A stretch of DNA of 64,000 nucleotides from Paralithodes platypus (taxonomy: Eukaryota; Arthropoda; Malacostraca; Decapoda; Lithodidae). The stretch spans positions 22,647,262-22,711,261 of the forward strand of contig CM064506.1 of NCBI GenBank assembly GCA_032716605.1, written 5' to 3'. Below the pieces are notes generated by a model, which was not told where the DNA came from, searched no databases, and was given only the letters and a program-made list of their open reading frames with translations. The translations under genes and the position numbers were made by a program. Below, piece after piece: positions 41,660 to 53,801 of this stretch (position 1 is its first letter; every line of letters begins with the position of its first letter).

Positions 41660-41796
41660 ATATGTGTTAGTACAAATGGTTAAGTGAGATAGTTCGAAGC
41701 CTGTTAATTGCCGGAGGTCCTTATTAAACTGAATAAGATCGTCTAATGCTTGCCAGAATAATATAAAAATTATATCACCGGTACTGAAGGGGTTAA
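41660..41796. mobile_element. Family C right half
   Basis: GTTAAGTGAGATAGTTCGAA, GATCGTCTAATGCTTGCCAG, ACCGGTACTGAAGGGGTTAA. Confidence 0.75.
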
Positions 41797-41810
41797 TCGT
41801 AGGCAGGTAT

Positions 41811-42199
41811 TTAAGGGGAGGCAGTTGGTTTTTCGAGTCCTCCTCCTCCTCCTCCCTCATGTTTGGCCCTATTAGTTATGAGATTTCAAGACATTCATCT
41901 CATTAGTTTGGCGATTTTCAGACCTTTTGCCCCATTCCTTTGCCAATATTAAGACCTTTCGTGCCATTTAGGTGTCGATTGTTTTCCTGGCGAGCGATAG
42001 CGAGCCTGTATTTGAAGAGGAATCGGCCTTCGGCCGGGACATTTTTCTACCGAAAAATGTACAAATTTATATCGAAGGGGGGTCTTGTGGGTGTTTTTTT
42101 AATCTTGATAGAGGTTTAGAGAGCAAACTAAACCCCCTCCTTAAACCATTGAGCCGAACCAGTAAATTATGCTGCACAATACCGCCTGAGCTCCCTTAA
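41811..42199 (-). mobile_element. Family A, subtype A5
   Basis: TTAAGGGGAGGCAGTTGG start, TTTCGAGTCCTCCTCC, core CCTGGCGAGCGATAGCGAGC, GGCCTTCGGCC, right end AACCATTGAGCCGAACCAG .. GAGCTCCCTTAA. The second A5 copy is at 62326-62704. Its right TTAA abuts a SINE whose head begins TTAACCTTTAACTGG. Confidence 0.9.
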
Positions 42200-42335
42200 C
42201 CTTTAACTGGCTTGGTGGTGTAATTGGTTAGAGTGTTTAAAATCTGTATGTGGAGTCACAGGTTTGAATCCCGGGAGGATCATATGCGTTCATTAATTTC
42301 ATTGGGAGGTGTTTGGTGTTGGGAGTTAATTTTGA
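42200..42335 (+). mobile_element. tRNA-derived SINE, type 2
   Basis: CTTGGTGGTGTAATTGGTTA and GGTTTGAATCCCGGGAGGAT with tail GGGAGGTGTTTGGTGTTGGG. Confidence 0.8.
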
Positions 42336-42457
42336 TTACTTAGATTTTTCCATGTTCGTGTTCATATCATAATGTTTCGTTCATTCTTCCTTGTCATTTA
42401 GTTTCGCTCATTTATAGAATCATAAAAATATTAATTGTTCGCACCCGTTCCCTGTGT

Positions 42458-42460
<3 letters not shown>

Positions 42461-42526
<66 letters not shown>
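42461..42526. repeat. (CT)n microsatellite
   Basis: Uninterrupted CT. Confidence 0.95.
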
Positions 42527-42529
<3 letters not shown>

Positions 42530-42530
<1 letters not shown>

Positions 42531-42747
42531 TGGCATTAGCATATACAGTATTTTTTTTCTGCAGTGCCAAATATTCCTTGCACCTCTTCCCACTCTCTCG
42601 TTTAGGAAAAGTGTAGCTCTCAAAGGACTCAGGCTGTATTTTATTAAAGTATGTAAATATATAATATGTAAATGTATGCTGTATTCAACTAAAGACGAAA
42701 AGAATACCTTAGTCTCAATTTCAATCTCACTCTTCTCTCTCTCTCTC

Positions 42748-42823
<76 letters not shown>

Positions 42824-42845
42824 TCTCTCTCTCTCTCTCTCTCTC
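42530..42845. repeat. Interspersed repeat attached to (CT)n
   Basis: GCATATACAGTATTTTTTTT, GGAAAAGTGTAGCTCTCAAA, CCTTAGTCTCAATTTCAATC then (CT)n. A reverse copy with a (GA)n end lies at 61024-61265, and another is at 49001-49235. Confidence 0.75.
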
Positions 42846-43319
42846 GCCTTCCAATCATACCTATTTTTCAGACTCGCTTCTTTCTCTCATCCATCTCATC
42901 AAGCCATCCAGGTATATTTTCCTGTGATAATCGATGGGCAACTGTCTTTTGGCATAATGCCAGTGATATTTCGTACTGATATCATGAATTAGACAGAATG
43001 TACGGGTTCTATTGCTACTTTTACTACTACTACTACTATTACTACTATTACTACTACTATTACTTCTAGTATTGCTGTTACTATTATGATTATCAATACA
43101 AATAATACTCTTAGATTGTTGCATTCTTACAAAACTCAAATTCATAAGAGGCCGGATTAACACAAACACAAAAAACACTGCCAGGAACAAATGACAGTAC
43201 ATAAGAACACAAGAAAGCCCCACACACGGCAGATCCCTTACCCACCCAGCCCATCTCGTCCCTTTACTGTTGCTCACTTTTGTTATTCTTTACCTCCCTA
43301 ACATTGTCCACGCCGCTCT

Positions 43320-43860
43320 TTAACCCTTTCTGTACCGGTGACGTCTCATGTACTTTATGCTTGCTACTGCGTTAGACGATGTTATTAAGTTTAAAAAGGG
43401 CCTCTAGTAATTAACAGGCTTCGAACTATCTCACCTCTCCCATTTTACTACCTTAGCTCCTTCTTAAGGGGAGATCTCCACTTGAGGGATTTTTTTTTCT
43501 TGACCCCTTTCTCCCTCATGTTTATCCCCATTGCTTTTGATATTATAAAACGTTTGCCCCATTAGTTTAGCGATTTTAAGAACTTTCACCCCATATTAAT
43601 ACCTTTCGTGCAATTCAGGTGTCGATTTTATCCTGGCGAGCGATAGCGAGCCTGTAATTTAAGAGGAACCGGCCTTTGGCCGGTAAATTTTTCTACCGAA
43701 AAATGTACAAATTTATCTTGAAAGGGACTCAAGGGGTGTAATTTTAAGCTTGATGGAGGTCTAGGGAACAAACTAATAACTACCCCTTAACTTGCACAAA
43801 AATCATCTAAATATAGCTAGAATATAATACAAAATAAGTCGCCGGTACAGAAGGGGTTAA
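43320..43860. mobile_element. Family C MITE with nested A2 (first copy)
   Basis: TTAACCCTTTCTGTACCGG to CGCCGGTACAGAAGGGGTTAA, interrupted at its central CTTCTTAA by an A2 element. Confidence 0.85.
43464..43790 (-). mobile_element. Subtype A2 nested in family C (first copy)
   Basis: TTAAGGGGAGATCTCCAC to CTACCCCTTAA. Removing it and one TTAA restores GCTCCTTCTTAACTTGCACA, which is the uninterrupted family C sequence. Confidence 0.9.
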
Positions 43861-44041
43861 CATTGAACAGTGTCAGGAGGGTTTTTTCTATCTATTTTAA
43901 CTGGCAATTGGCGAGCTCATTCGATTTTGGAAGAATCTAGGGTGTTGTAAAGGCTCTCTCTCTCTTTTAAAATGTATCGTCTTTCTCTTCTCTTGTCAAA
44001 ACCTCAAATAGTAAATATTGATTCATCTTATGTGCTATTAA

Positions 44042-44410
44042 AAAAATCAATAAAAGAGCAAAAATAATCCTATCATTAATATACAGGCCCCCAGCCCAAT
44101 CAGTGCAAACCGCTCAAGAAATTTACGAGCAAATTGCAAAAATAAGTAACATACACGTTACTATATTTGTCGGCGACTTTACTTTACCAGTGACCAAGTG
44201 GGGCGACACTCTTACTTCACACCGATCCGGAACACGATCTGTATGCCAAGCCTGGGTCAAGAACAAGCTTACCTCTCATTCAATGTGTTTCAAATCACTC
44301 CAATGCCCGCGTGGAATAATGTTTTCTTGAGTCCTTGTGACTTGGCACAAACAAAAGAAGATCGTTAATATAATTTCGCGCTGCCATGAATCTCAAGCGC
44401 CCAGGGCACG
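44042..44410 (+). pseudogene. I/Jockey-like EN fragment, unpolished copy
   Basis: LSLIYRPP and FVGDFTLPVTKWGDTLTSH are readable, then insertions at 44221 onward scramble the frame. Equivalent to 50425-50754. Confidence 0.7.
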
Positions 44411-44727
44411 CACTTCCTTTCTCCAACGGATCTTTCCCACATTATCCTACCGGAAAATAACTGTTGCAAACACCTTGGAAATACAGCAGTGTTTTGGAGG
44501 GCAAGTAACCGCGCTACGCAGCAGGGGTTGCATGATCTTGTTGTTGGCTTGTTTTTCCTTATGTACTCTTCTCCTTCTCTGCTCGAAGTTCTCCTCCTTC
44601 TCTCTGTCTGCTGTCTCTCTGTCTCTGTCTCTGTCTCTTCTGTCTCTCTCAGTCTCTAGATCTATCTCTCTCTCTAAGTCCTACGGCCCGATCTTCATCT
44701 CTCTCCTCTCTCTCTCGCATCTGGCTA

Positions 44728-45690
44728 GGAGCTGCGCATCAGCTATTAATGAGTGGTGGGAACTTTGCTCAGGGAAGGACGATGAAAAACTATCCGAGGC
44801 TACAGGGGGACTGGGCTCCCTCCACATTCAAAACTGAGGCTGGTGGCAATAGCGATGGGGAATGGGGGGAGTATGCTTTTCGAAGGGGGAAAGGAATATT
44901 CTTATCCTATCTGACAGGCAGGGCGGCCAGAGTTGGAAAAAGCTATCTCTTAGCCGCCACCAACCACACCTATCCATATTTCCTTGTAGCAAGGATATCA
45001 GACGGGGGACTTCAAATGTGTAAACGGGGAGAAGGGGGCTAGGGGTCAAATTTGCCTGGGGATTTCCTTTCATCATGCTAGGCATCCCGGGCAATGGAAA
45101 GGGCAGATAAAGCTTGCGCAAGGAACGCCACAGAGAAAGAAGAACCTGATACATATTCGTGAACTGTCATTGAAACAAATGAGAACTATAATTTAAAAGA
45201 CACAAGAAGGAAAGAGTGGATGAAAAGGGACAGAGCTTAGGGGAGCATCATAAAAATTAGCCCAGCGCGATCTATCAAAAACTACTACAATAAAGCTCAT
45301 AGCATTTACGAGCACCCAAATGACACCCTATGGTAAAACGTACAATCGAGTAGGTGGGTAGACCCTCAGTAGCATGCCAAGGAATAGAGGCCTTGGGCTA
45401 TTGTTGATCCATGGCAGCTGATATTGGCAGGTAGAAAGAAGAGGCACAGGCAAAAAAAATGTAGGGTTTGGGCAGAGCTCTCGCAACAAACATCTCTCCA
45501 GTCGAGGCACGTATATTCCTGGAATGGCCCCCATGGATTAGGGTAATACCAGGAATAATCAGATTAACGGCACAATTGAGGATCAAGCAATATAACATGC
45601 TAAAGAATAACGTAATTCAATTACATACTAAACAAAACCACAAAGAACTATTGCCCCCCTCCCCGTACCCACAATAATATGTAGCGGTAA
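44728..45690 (+). pseudogene. RNase H and zinc-finger region, unpolished copy
   Basis: Pieces of the RNase H domain are visible in shifting frames (GGGAACTTTGCTCAGG, CTATCTGACAGGCAGGGCGG) where the clean copy at 50990-51989 reads through. The multiple frameshifts are probably sequencing errors and not biology. Confidence 0.7.
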
Positions 45691-45699
45691 ACATGAAAC

Positions 45700-46323
45700 A
45701 TGAACCTTATAAGTATGGCACACACCTTGCCTTCCACACATCTCTTCTTTCTTACAATGGTCACAATGCTTAAACCCGCTTTGTAACGACGCCGCTCTAC
45801 ACCGATTTTCATATTAGTTCATATGATTTCATGGTTCACACTTATTCTTACCAGTCATGTATTTGCTTTTAACTTTATCCCATGTCTATTCTCATTTAAT
45901 AGATTGACCAATGTAAAGTAATATACATATCCGCCTGAGCCTTCTAAACACAGTATTTATTAAAATAATCTGTAAAGTGCCATTCATATCCTTTTGGCGA
46001 AGGGGGGGCCAATATACATGACCCTTGGGGCAGATGTAAGCGCTAATCATAATTGTCCTTCAAATATTCTCGGCTAATGGTTTTGACCATAGTCAATTAA
46101 TAGTACCTTCGGATACTGCGGTCATATTCCCCTCCGCGGAGGACTATTAGTATTCTTCGCTTCTGAATTATTGTTTTTTGCTTACTAAACATAATTGAAT
46201 CTTAGATCTTTTGCAATGTATTACAGTTTGCCTATCTTTACTTATTGATATGTTGTGTCAGGTACGACTGAAGCGATAGCTGCTGATATTTCTGATAGAC
46301 TTGCGTTGACAATAGCAAACTTT

Positions 46324-46360
<37 letters not shown>

Positions 46361-47684
46361 TTTTTTTTTTGTTTAACTACCCATATTTATTTTTTTATCT
46401 TCAGTACTAATGGCTGGGGCCTTAAACAAACTTAATTTATATGGTATGTATGTTCTCCACCACTCACCCAACACATACACCACACACAGCACATCACACC
46501 TCCCCTTTCACAACTTTTGCCCTCCTCCCTGGAGTACGCTACCGTCCTCCTCCTCCTCCCCCCCCTACTCCCTCGCTCCTCTTCCCCCACCCATTCATTC
46601 CTCTACCCTCCTGACAACCCCCCTCCCGCTCTGCGCTGCTCGGGGGGGGGGGGCCCATAACCACACACGCATATCTAAATATTATACTTACTAACCTACG
46701 GCATGTAAAATCTTCTCCCACTGGTCATATTGCGCCAACTATCCCGGCTCTCATAACCATTAATTCGTAATAAGAAGTTGAACCATGTAACTACATGTTT
46801 GTAAAATATTTGTATTACAATAAATTTCGCATTATAACTTCTGAGTAAGTTGTTAATATTAGGTTACACAATAATGTATGTGGACTCTTGTAATGTTCAA
46901 GTCTAACTATGGCTCTCAAATAACCGTCTGATGTAAGACTGAAAAAAAGAATGTGGAAAGTGTGCCTCTCATATGATGGTAATATATTTGTGGTACTATT
47001 ATTGCACTAATAATTTATTGTAGTTCCGAACATAATTAGTTCAGCATCATGTATGTAGATATTTGTATTCAGGACTAAACTATGATCTCAATAACCATTG
47101 ATGTAGAGAAAAACATGAATGGTCTCACTCATATGAATTGCACTAGTTTTGTAGTGGCTTGATTATTTTACCTGTCAATTAATAATTCATGTTTCAGTTT
47201 TTTTATTTGTATTTGATTTTGTTTTCATGAGCACTGTAGGCCTTATATGATCTGGACAGGGGTCACATGTGGCAATCAAATGACGGTAAACTGTAATAAC
47301 ACCAGACGACGAGTACTGTTTATTAGTGCAATAGAATAATGGTTCTTTGGGAGCAGTATGTATTGCTCTTACGCAGTGGTTTGTCGCTTCGCTTATTATT
47401 ATCTATTATTTTGATTATTTATTTTATTATGAATATACTCACAGAACACAAAATACTTGCCGGAGGGAGTGGGAGCGAACACTTTCTCCCCCACCAACGA
47501 GATTCTCCTCTCCTTCTACCCCTCAAAATCGCCTCATCACATGTTACAGACGTGTCGTTAATTCACAGTCTTCTAATATTACAAATCACATTTTCCTTAC
47601 CCCTGAACAAATTCTTGAAATAACCCACTAATGTATATTCAATAGCTCACAATCTACACAACGCTTACAAATAAAAAAAGAAAG

Positions 47685-47716
<32 letters not shown>

Positions 47717-48393
47717 CCCTAAGACTTATCGCCAGAACAAACTCCAAAAGATACCCCTATAACAATGGACGACACAAGCATACAAATACACGAATACACA
47801 AGACACAAACTATCCATTAACATGTCCGACTCTCATAGGACAAGCAACACAAAATATGGCACAAAACTAAGAACTATCACAAGACCCAAGCTCTAGAGAA
47901 AAATTAGGAATATTCATGCAACAAACAACCAAATTTAAGATTCAAACAAATGGTTTAAAAGGGCCCCCAGTGTCTAAATAAAATAAAAGAACACAGAGAG
48001 CTGAACGGCAGCAGCCCAATTTATTAAAAGGGGAGACAAACACGAGGAAAAAAGAACAGGAAAGAAAGAACAAAAGAAAATAAACAAAAACAAACACAGC
48101 AGTTTTATGTTCAGCATATTAGGTGTGGTTTGACGACGCGTTTGACGTTGCAATGTTCTCCTTCGGGGAGTGGTAGTGCCTGGAAACGAGTGCATTATTT
48201 GAAGCATTCATTCGTTTGTGTTTAATCAATTCTTGACAATTGAAATTGTATTCAGCTAACGTGATCTGCAATAACCATTGATTGTAATGAAAGAATATGA
48301 ATAGGTCTCCATCATACGGATTGCACATAGTTTTCCTGTAGTGCTATTATTTACAATCTGTCAATATTAAATAATTCAGTCACTACAAGCTTG

Positions 48394-48400
<7 letters not shown>
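45700..48400. other. Unpolished copy of LINE 3' UTR region
   Basis: Corresponds to 51840-54120. Contains poly-T at 46328-46371, poly-A at 47683-47715 and an RT C-terminal remnant around 47640-47970, all with scattered extra bases. No additional gene seen. Confidence 0.75.
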
Positions 48401-48429
<29 letters not shown>

Positions 48430-48900
48430 TTTTTTTTTTTTTTTTTTAGAGATAACGGATATGACCAGTATATCAACCTTGCATGTGTAACACTATTAAA
48501 TGAGGAAAACTATAAATAACAACATCTGAATAATAGCCAACCTGATTTTATAAACCAACAAATATGAAATGTAACGGCAGGACGACGATGCTGTTGGTTT
48601 CCAGTGGAATAATGCGCTCTTTGAGTGCTAGTATGTATCCGCCTTACCTAGTGTTGTCCCCTCACAGGATGGCGGGGCGCTGCTCAAATAAAGCAACTCG
48701 CCCTTCGGGCTAAAATCAAATCAAATCTCTCTCCTCTCCTCCTCCTTCGTCATTATTACATCAGAGCTATACCCACTGGGCCCACACTGATATTGGGCAA
48801 GGACACCATGTAGGGTCTTGAGATTTACGTTTGTCTCTCTGCACTCATTCACAAACACTACACTTCTCACAACTCACTCGCTCTCTCTACCTCTCATACA

Positions 48901-49000
48901 NNNNNNNNNNNNNNNNNNNNNNNNNNNNNNNNNNNNNNNNNNNNNNNNNNNNNNNNNNNNNNNNNNNNNNNNNNNNNNNNNNNNNNNNNNNNNNNNNNNN
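48901..49000. other. Assembly gap, 100 N
   Basis: Exactly 100 N, the usual placeholder for unknown distance. Sequence on both sides overlaps, so the true gap is negative. Confidence 0.99.
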
Positions 49001-49178
49001 TATTCCTTGCACCTCTTCCCACTCTCTCGTTTAGGAAAAGTTGTAGCTCTCAAAGGACTCAGGCGTATTTATTAAAGTATGTAAATATATAATATGTAAA
49101 TGTATGCTGTATTCAACTAAAGACGAAAAGAATACCTTAGTCTCAATTTCAATCTCACTCTTCTCTCTCTCTCTCTCA

Positions 49179-49234
<56 letters not shown>

Positions 49235-49712
49235 CTATCTCTCTCTCGCCTTCCAATCATACCTATTTTTCAGACTCGCTTCTTTCTCTCATCCATCTCA
49301 TCAAGCCATCCAGGTATATTTTCCTGTGATAATCGATGGGCAACTGTCTTTTGGCATAATGCCAGTGATATTTCGTACTGATATCATGAATTAGACAGAA
49401 TGTACGGGTTCTATTGCTACTTTTACTACTACTACTACTATTACTACTACTATTACTTCTAGTATTGCTGTTACTATTATGATTATCAATACAAATAATA
49501 CTCTTAGATTGTTGCATTCTTACAAAACTCAAATTCATAAGAGGCCGGATTAACACAAACACAAAAAACACTGCCAGGAACAAATGACAGTACATAAGAA
49601 CACAAGAAAGCCCCACACACGGCAGATCCCTTACCCACCCAGCCCATCTCGTCCCTTTACTGTTGCTCACTTTTGTTATTCTTTACCTCCCTAACATTGT
49701 CCACGCCGCTCT

Positions 49713-50251
49713 TTAACCCTTTCTGTACCGGTGACGTCTCATGTACTTTATGCTTGCTACTGCGTTAGACGATGTTATTAAGTTTAAAAAGGGCCTCTAG
49801 TAATTAACAGGCTTCGAACTATCTCACCTCTCCCATTTTACTACCTTAGCTCCTTCTTAAGGGGAGATCTCCACTTGAGGGATTTTTTTCTTGACCCCTT
49901 TCTCCCTCATGTTTAGCCCCATTGCTTTTGATATTATAAAACGTTTGCCCCATTAGTTTAGCGATTTTAAGAACTTTCACCCCATATTAAGACCTTTCGT
50001 GCAATTCAGGTGTCGATTTTATCCTGGCGAGCGATAGCGAGCCTGTAATTTTAAGAGGAACCGGCCTTTGGCCGGTAAATTTTTCTACCGAAAAATGTAC
50101 AAATTTATCTTGAAAGGGACTCAAGGGGTGTAATTTTAAGCTTGATGGAGGTCTAGGGAACAAACTAAATACCTCCCCTTAACTTGCACAAAATCATCTA
50201 AATATAGCTAGAATATAATACAAAATAAGTCGCCGGTACAGAAGGGGTTAA
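49713..50251. mobile_element. Family C MITE with nested A2 (second copy)
   Basis: Same as 43320-43860. TTAACCCTTTCTGTACCGG to CGCCGGTACAGAAGGGGTTAA. Confidence 0.85.
49857..50182 (-). mobile_element. Subtype A2 nested in family C (second copy)
   Basis: TTAAGGGGAGATCTCCAC to ACCTCCCCTTAA; hairpin CCGGCCTTTGGCCGG and core CCTGGCGAGCGATAGCGAGC intact. Confidence 0.9.
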
Positions 50252-50424
50252 CATTGAACAGTGTCAGGAGGGTTTTTTCTATCTATTTTAACTGGCAATT
50301 GGCGAGCTCATTCGATTTTGGAAGAATCTAGGGTGTTGTAAAGGCTCTCTCTCTCTTTTAAAATGTATCGTCTTTCTCTTCTCTTGTCAAAACCTCAAAT
50401 AGTAAATATTGATTCATCTTATGT

Positions 50425-50754
50425 GCTATTAAAAAAATCAATAAAAGAGCAAAAATAATCCTATCATTAATATACAGGCCCCCAGCCCAATCAGTGCAAA
50501 CCGCTCAAGAAATTTACGAGCAAATTGCAAAAATAAGTAACATACACGTTACTATATTTGTCGGCGACTTTACTTTACCAGTGACCAAGTGGGGCGACAC
50601 TCTTACTTCACACTCCGGACACGATCTGTATGCCAACCTGCAAGAAAGCTCCCTTCATCAATGTGTTCAATCTCCAACCCGCGGTAATAATGTTCTTGAC
50701 CTTGTACTTGCAACAAAAGAAGATCTTAATATAATTTCCGCTGCCATGAACTAA
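50425..50754 (+). pseudogene. I/Jockey-like retrotransposon endonuclease fragment
   Basis: The frame reads KINKRAKIILSLIYRPP, then VTIFVGDFTLPVTKWGDTL and CVQSPTRGNNVLDLVLATKE before a stop after AAMN. YRPP, GDFxLP..W and LDLVLA are conserved in the apurinic-type endonuclease of non-LTR elements. The N-terminal third is absent. Recognisable endonuclease tail (APGQHFLLTSFP) continues past the stop. Confidence 0.75.
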
Positions 50755-50890
50755 GCCCCAGGGCAGCACTTCCTTCTCACATCTTTCCCACATTATCTCC
50801 GAAATACTGTTGCAACACTTGGAACAGCAGTGTTTTTGGAGGGCAAGTAACCTCGACGGGTTGCATGATCTGTTGTTGCTTGTTTTCCTT

Positions 50891-50897
<7 letters not shown>

Positions 50898-50928
<31 letters not shown>

Positions 50929-50941
50929 GTCTCTGTCTCTG

Positions 50942-50989
<48 letters not shown>
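50898..50989. repeat. (CT)n with (GTCTCT)n, between EN and RNase H pieces
   Basis: CT runs interrupted by a GTCTCT block. It sits where the reverse transcriptase and the first part of RNase H should be. Confidence 0.9.
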
Positions 50990-50990
<1 letters not shown>

Positions 50991-51622
50991 CAGGAGCTGC
51001 CATCACTATTATGAGTGGTGGGAACTTTGCTCAGGAAGACGATGAACTATCCAGGCTACAGGACTGGGCCTCCTCCACTCAAACTGAGCTGGTGGCAATA
51101 GCGATGGGAATTGGGAGTATCTTTCGAAGGGGAAAGAATATTCTTATCCTATCTGACAGCAGGGCGGCCTTGGAAGCTATCTCTAGCCCCCAACCCACCT
51201 ATCCTTTCCTTGTACAAGATATCAGACGGGGGATAAAATGTGTAGGGGAGAAGGGGCTAGGGGTCAAATTTGCCTGGATTCCTTCACATGTAGGCATCCC
51301 GGGCAATGAAAGGGCAGATAAGCTTGCCAAGGAGGCCACAGAGAAAGAAGAACCTGATCATATTCTTGAACTGTCATTGAAACAAATGAGAACTATAATT
51401 AAAAAGACACAAGAAGAAAGAGTGGATGAAGACAGAGCTAGACATCATAATACCAGCCGATCTATAAACTACTACAATAAAGTAGCATTTACGACCAAAT
51501 ACACCTATGGTAAACGTACAACGAGTAGGTGGGTAGACTCAGTACATGCAAGAATTAAGGCTTGGCTATTGTTATCCATGACAGCTGAATTGGCAGGTAG
51601 AAGAGGAGCACAGGCAATGTAG
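50990..51622 (+). pseudogene. Retrotransposon RNase H domain, RT missing
   Basis: Readable blocks in one frame are TQTELVAIAMGI, NILILSDSRAALEAI and FAWIPSHVGIPGNERADKLA, giving the catalytic Glu, second Asp, and the His/Asp-bearing SHxGIPGNxxAD block of RNase H in I-type non-LTR elements. The first catalytic Asp (usually in a TDGS motif) is missing because the (CT)n begins there. The frame ends at TAG 51620-51622. Confidence 0.85.
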
Positions 51623-51989
51623 GGTTTGCAGAGCTCCCAACAAACACTCTCTCGAGCACTATATCCTGGAATGCCCAATGATTAGGGAATACAGGAATAA
51701 TCAGTTAACCACAATTGAGGATCAAGCAATATACATGCTAAAGAATAACGTAATCAATAACATACTAAAAAAACACAAGAACTTTGCCCCCCACAATAAT
51801 ATGTACTGTAAACATGAACATGAACCTTATAAGTATGCACCCCCTGCCCTCCACACATCTCTTCTTTCTTACAAGGTCACACTTAAACCCTTTGTAACGC
51901 CCTCTACACGATTTCATATTTTCATTGATCATGTCACACTTATTATACCAGTCAGTATTTCTTTACTTATCACTGCTATTCTCATTTAA
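51618..51989 (+). pseudogene. Zinc-finger tail of the same ORF, frameshifted
   Basis: In the next frame CRVCRAPNKHSLEHYILECP gives a CxxC..HxxxxxC pattern, typical for the C-terminus of I/Jockey ORF2. A single-base shift near 51618 separates it from the RNase H frame. It continues to about 51989. Confidence 0.75.
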
Positions 51990-52368
51990 TAGATTGACAA
52001 TGTACAGTATATACATATCCCTCTGAGCCTCTAACACAGTATTTATTTAAATAATCTGTTAAGTGCCAATTCATATCCTTTTGCAAGCCAATATACATGA
52101 CCCTTGCATATGTAAGCAACATAATTGTCCTCAATATTCTCGGCTAATGGTTTGACCTGACCTACAATTAAGTACCTTCGGATATGCGGCATATCCCTCC
52201 CGGAGGACTATTAGTATCTTCCTTCTGAATATTGTTTTGCTACTAAACATAATTGAATCTTGATCTTTGCATGTATACAGTTTCCTTCTTTACTTATTGA
52301 TATGTTGTGTCAGGTACGATGAAGCGATACTGCTGATATCTGTAGACTTGCGTTGAAATACAAACTTT

Positions 52369-52414
<46 letters not shown>

Positions 52415-52690
52415 TACCATATTTATTTTTTTATCTTCAGTACTATGGCTGGCCTTAAACAACTTATTTATATGTAGTATGTCCCACCCTCCCCAACACA
52501 TACACACACACACACCTCCCCTTTCACACTTTCCTCCTCCCTGGAGTACCTTACCTCCTCCTCCCCCCCCCCCCCCCTACCCCTCCTCCTCTCCCACCCA
52601 TTCCTCTACCTCCTACAACCCCCCTCCCTCTCTCCCATAACCACACACCCTACTAAATATTATATTACTATCGGCATGTAAACTTCTCCA
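51990..52690. other. LINE 3' UTR-like and low-complexity sequence
   Basis: Includes GGATATGCGGCATATCCC, poly-T (52374-52411) and C-rich CCTCCTCCCCCC tract (52555-52640). No coding signal. Confidence 0.5.
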
Positions 52691-53280
52691 CTGGTCATAT
52701 TGCGCCAACTATCCCCTCAATAACCATTATTGTAATAAGAATTTGAACCATGTAACTAATGTTTGTAAAATATTTGTATTACTATAATTCCATTATAACT
52801 TCGGTAGTTGGTAATATTAGTCACATTTGTATGTGACTCTTGTATTCAGCTAACTATGGCCTCAATAACCGTTGATGTAATGAAGAATGTGAAGTGTCCC
52901 TCATATGATTGTAATATAGTTGTGGTACTTTTATTGCATAATAATTTATGTAGTTCGAAATATAGTCACATCATGTATGTAATAATTTGTATGCAGCTAA
53001 CTATGATCTCAATAACCATTGATGTAAGAAAACATGAATGGTCTCCTCATATGATTGCACTAGTTTTGTAGTGCTATTATTTACCTGTCAATTAATAATT
53101 CAGTCATTTTTTTATTTCATTTGTTTTGTTTTTCATGAGCACGTAGGCCTATATACAGTGCAGCACATGTGGCAATCAAAGGAGGAACTTATAATACCAA
53201 GAGACGACGATACTGTTATTACAATAGAATAATGGTTCTTTGAGCAGTATGTATTGCCTTACCAGTGGTTGTCCCCCTAT
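52690..53280. repeat. LINE 3' UTR copy with ~140-bp internal repeats
   Basis: CAGCTAACTATGGCCTCAAT / CAGCTAACTATGATCTCAAT units occur at about 52850 and 52995, each followed by GATGTAA and a CATATGATTG block. The end GAGCAGTATGTATTGCCTTA matches that at 54325, so this is a second copy of the tail at 53802-54412. Confidence 0.65.
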
Positions 53281-53429
53281 CATTATTATTATTTTTATTA
53301 TTATTATTGAAATACCACAGGAACAAAAATTCCTGGGAGCAAAACTTCCACCCCCAACGAGATCCCTCTCTTTCTACCACCTCCCTCCACATGTTACACG
53401 CGCGTTAATCCACAGTCTTCTAATATACA

Positions 53430-53801
53430 AATCACATTCCTTACCCCCTGACATTCTTGAAATACCCACTAAGTATATTCAATCTCACAATCACACGCTT
53501 ACAAAAAAAAAAAAAAAAAAAAATACAAAACAAAGCCCTAAGATTCGCCACAAACCAAAGATACCCCTATACAATGACGACACAACAAATACACGAATAC
53601 ACAAACACACTACCATTAAATGTCCCACGACTCCATAGACAAGCAACACAAATATGGCACAAACTAGAACTATCACAAGACCCAACTCTAGAGAAAATTA
53701 AGGAATATTATGCACAACAACCAAATTTAAGATTCAACAACTGGTTTAAAAGCAGTCTAAATAAAATAAACACAGAAGATGAACCACAGCCAATTTATTA
53801 A
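53430..53801 (+). pseudogene. Jockey-like RT C-terminal fragment
   Basis: IQNKALRFATNQRYPYTMTT, NVPRLHRQATQIWHKLELSQ and NWFKSSLNKINTEDEPQPIY before TAA. The IQNKALR..T / RLxxxAxxIWxxL pattern is the usual tail of Jockey/CR1 reverse transcriptase ORF2. A poly-A run (53502-53521) precedes it in frame as poly-Lys and is probably expanded. Confidence 0.7.

Larger units (their letters stand above)
42572..48900. other. Contig-end copy of 49001-54557 (false duplication)
   Basis: TATTCCTTGCACCTCTTCCC at 42572 equals the first bases after the N gap at 49001, and the order of all features is the same to 48900/54557. Up to about 44221 identity is very high; after it the copy is full of extra bases. 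See findings. Confidence 0.9.

Noticed and set aside
42861..43277. 138-codon reverse frame, repeated as 135 codons at 49263-49670
   Set aside because: Ser/Asn run comes from a TAC/TAT triplet tract; presence in both places is due to the assembly overlap; no family recognised.
44103..45700. A second, diverged retrotransposon copy
   Set aside because: Differences from 50494-51990 are mostly single-base insertions confined to a contig end, so they are read as uncorrected sequencing errors.
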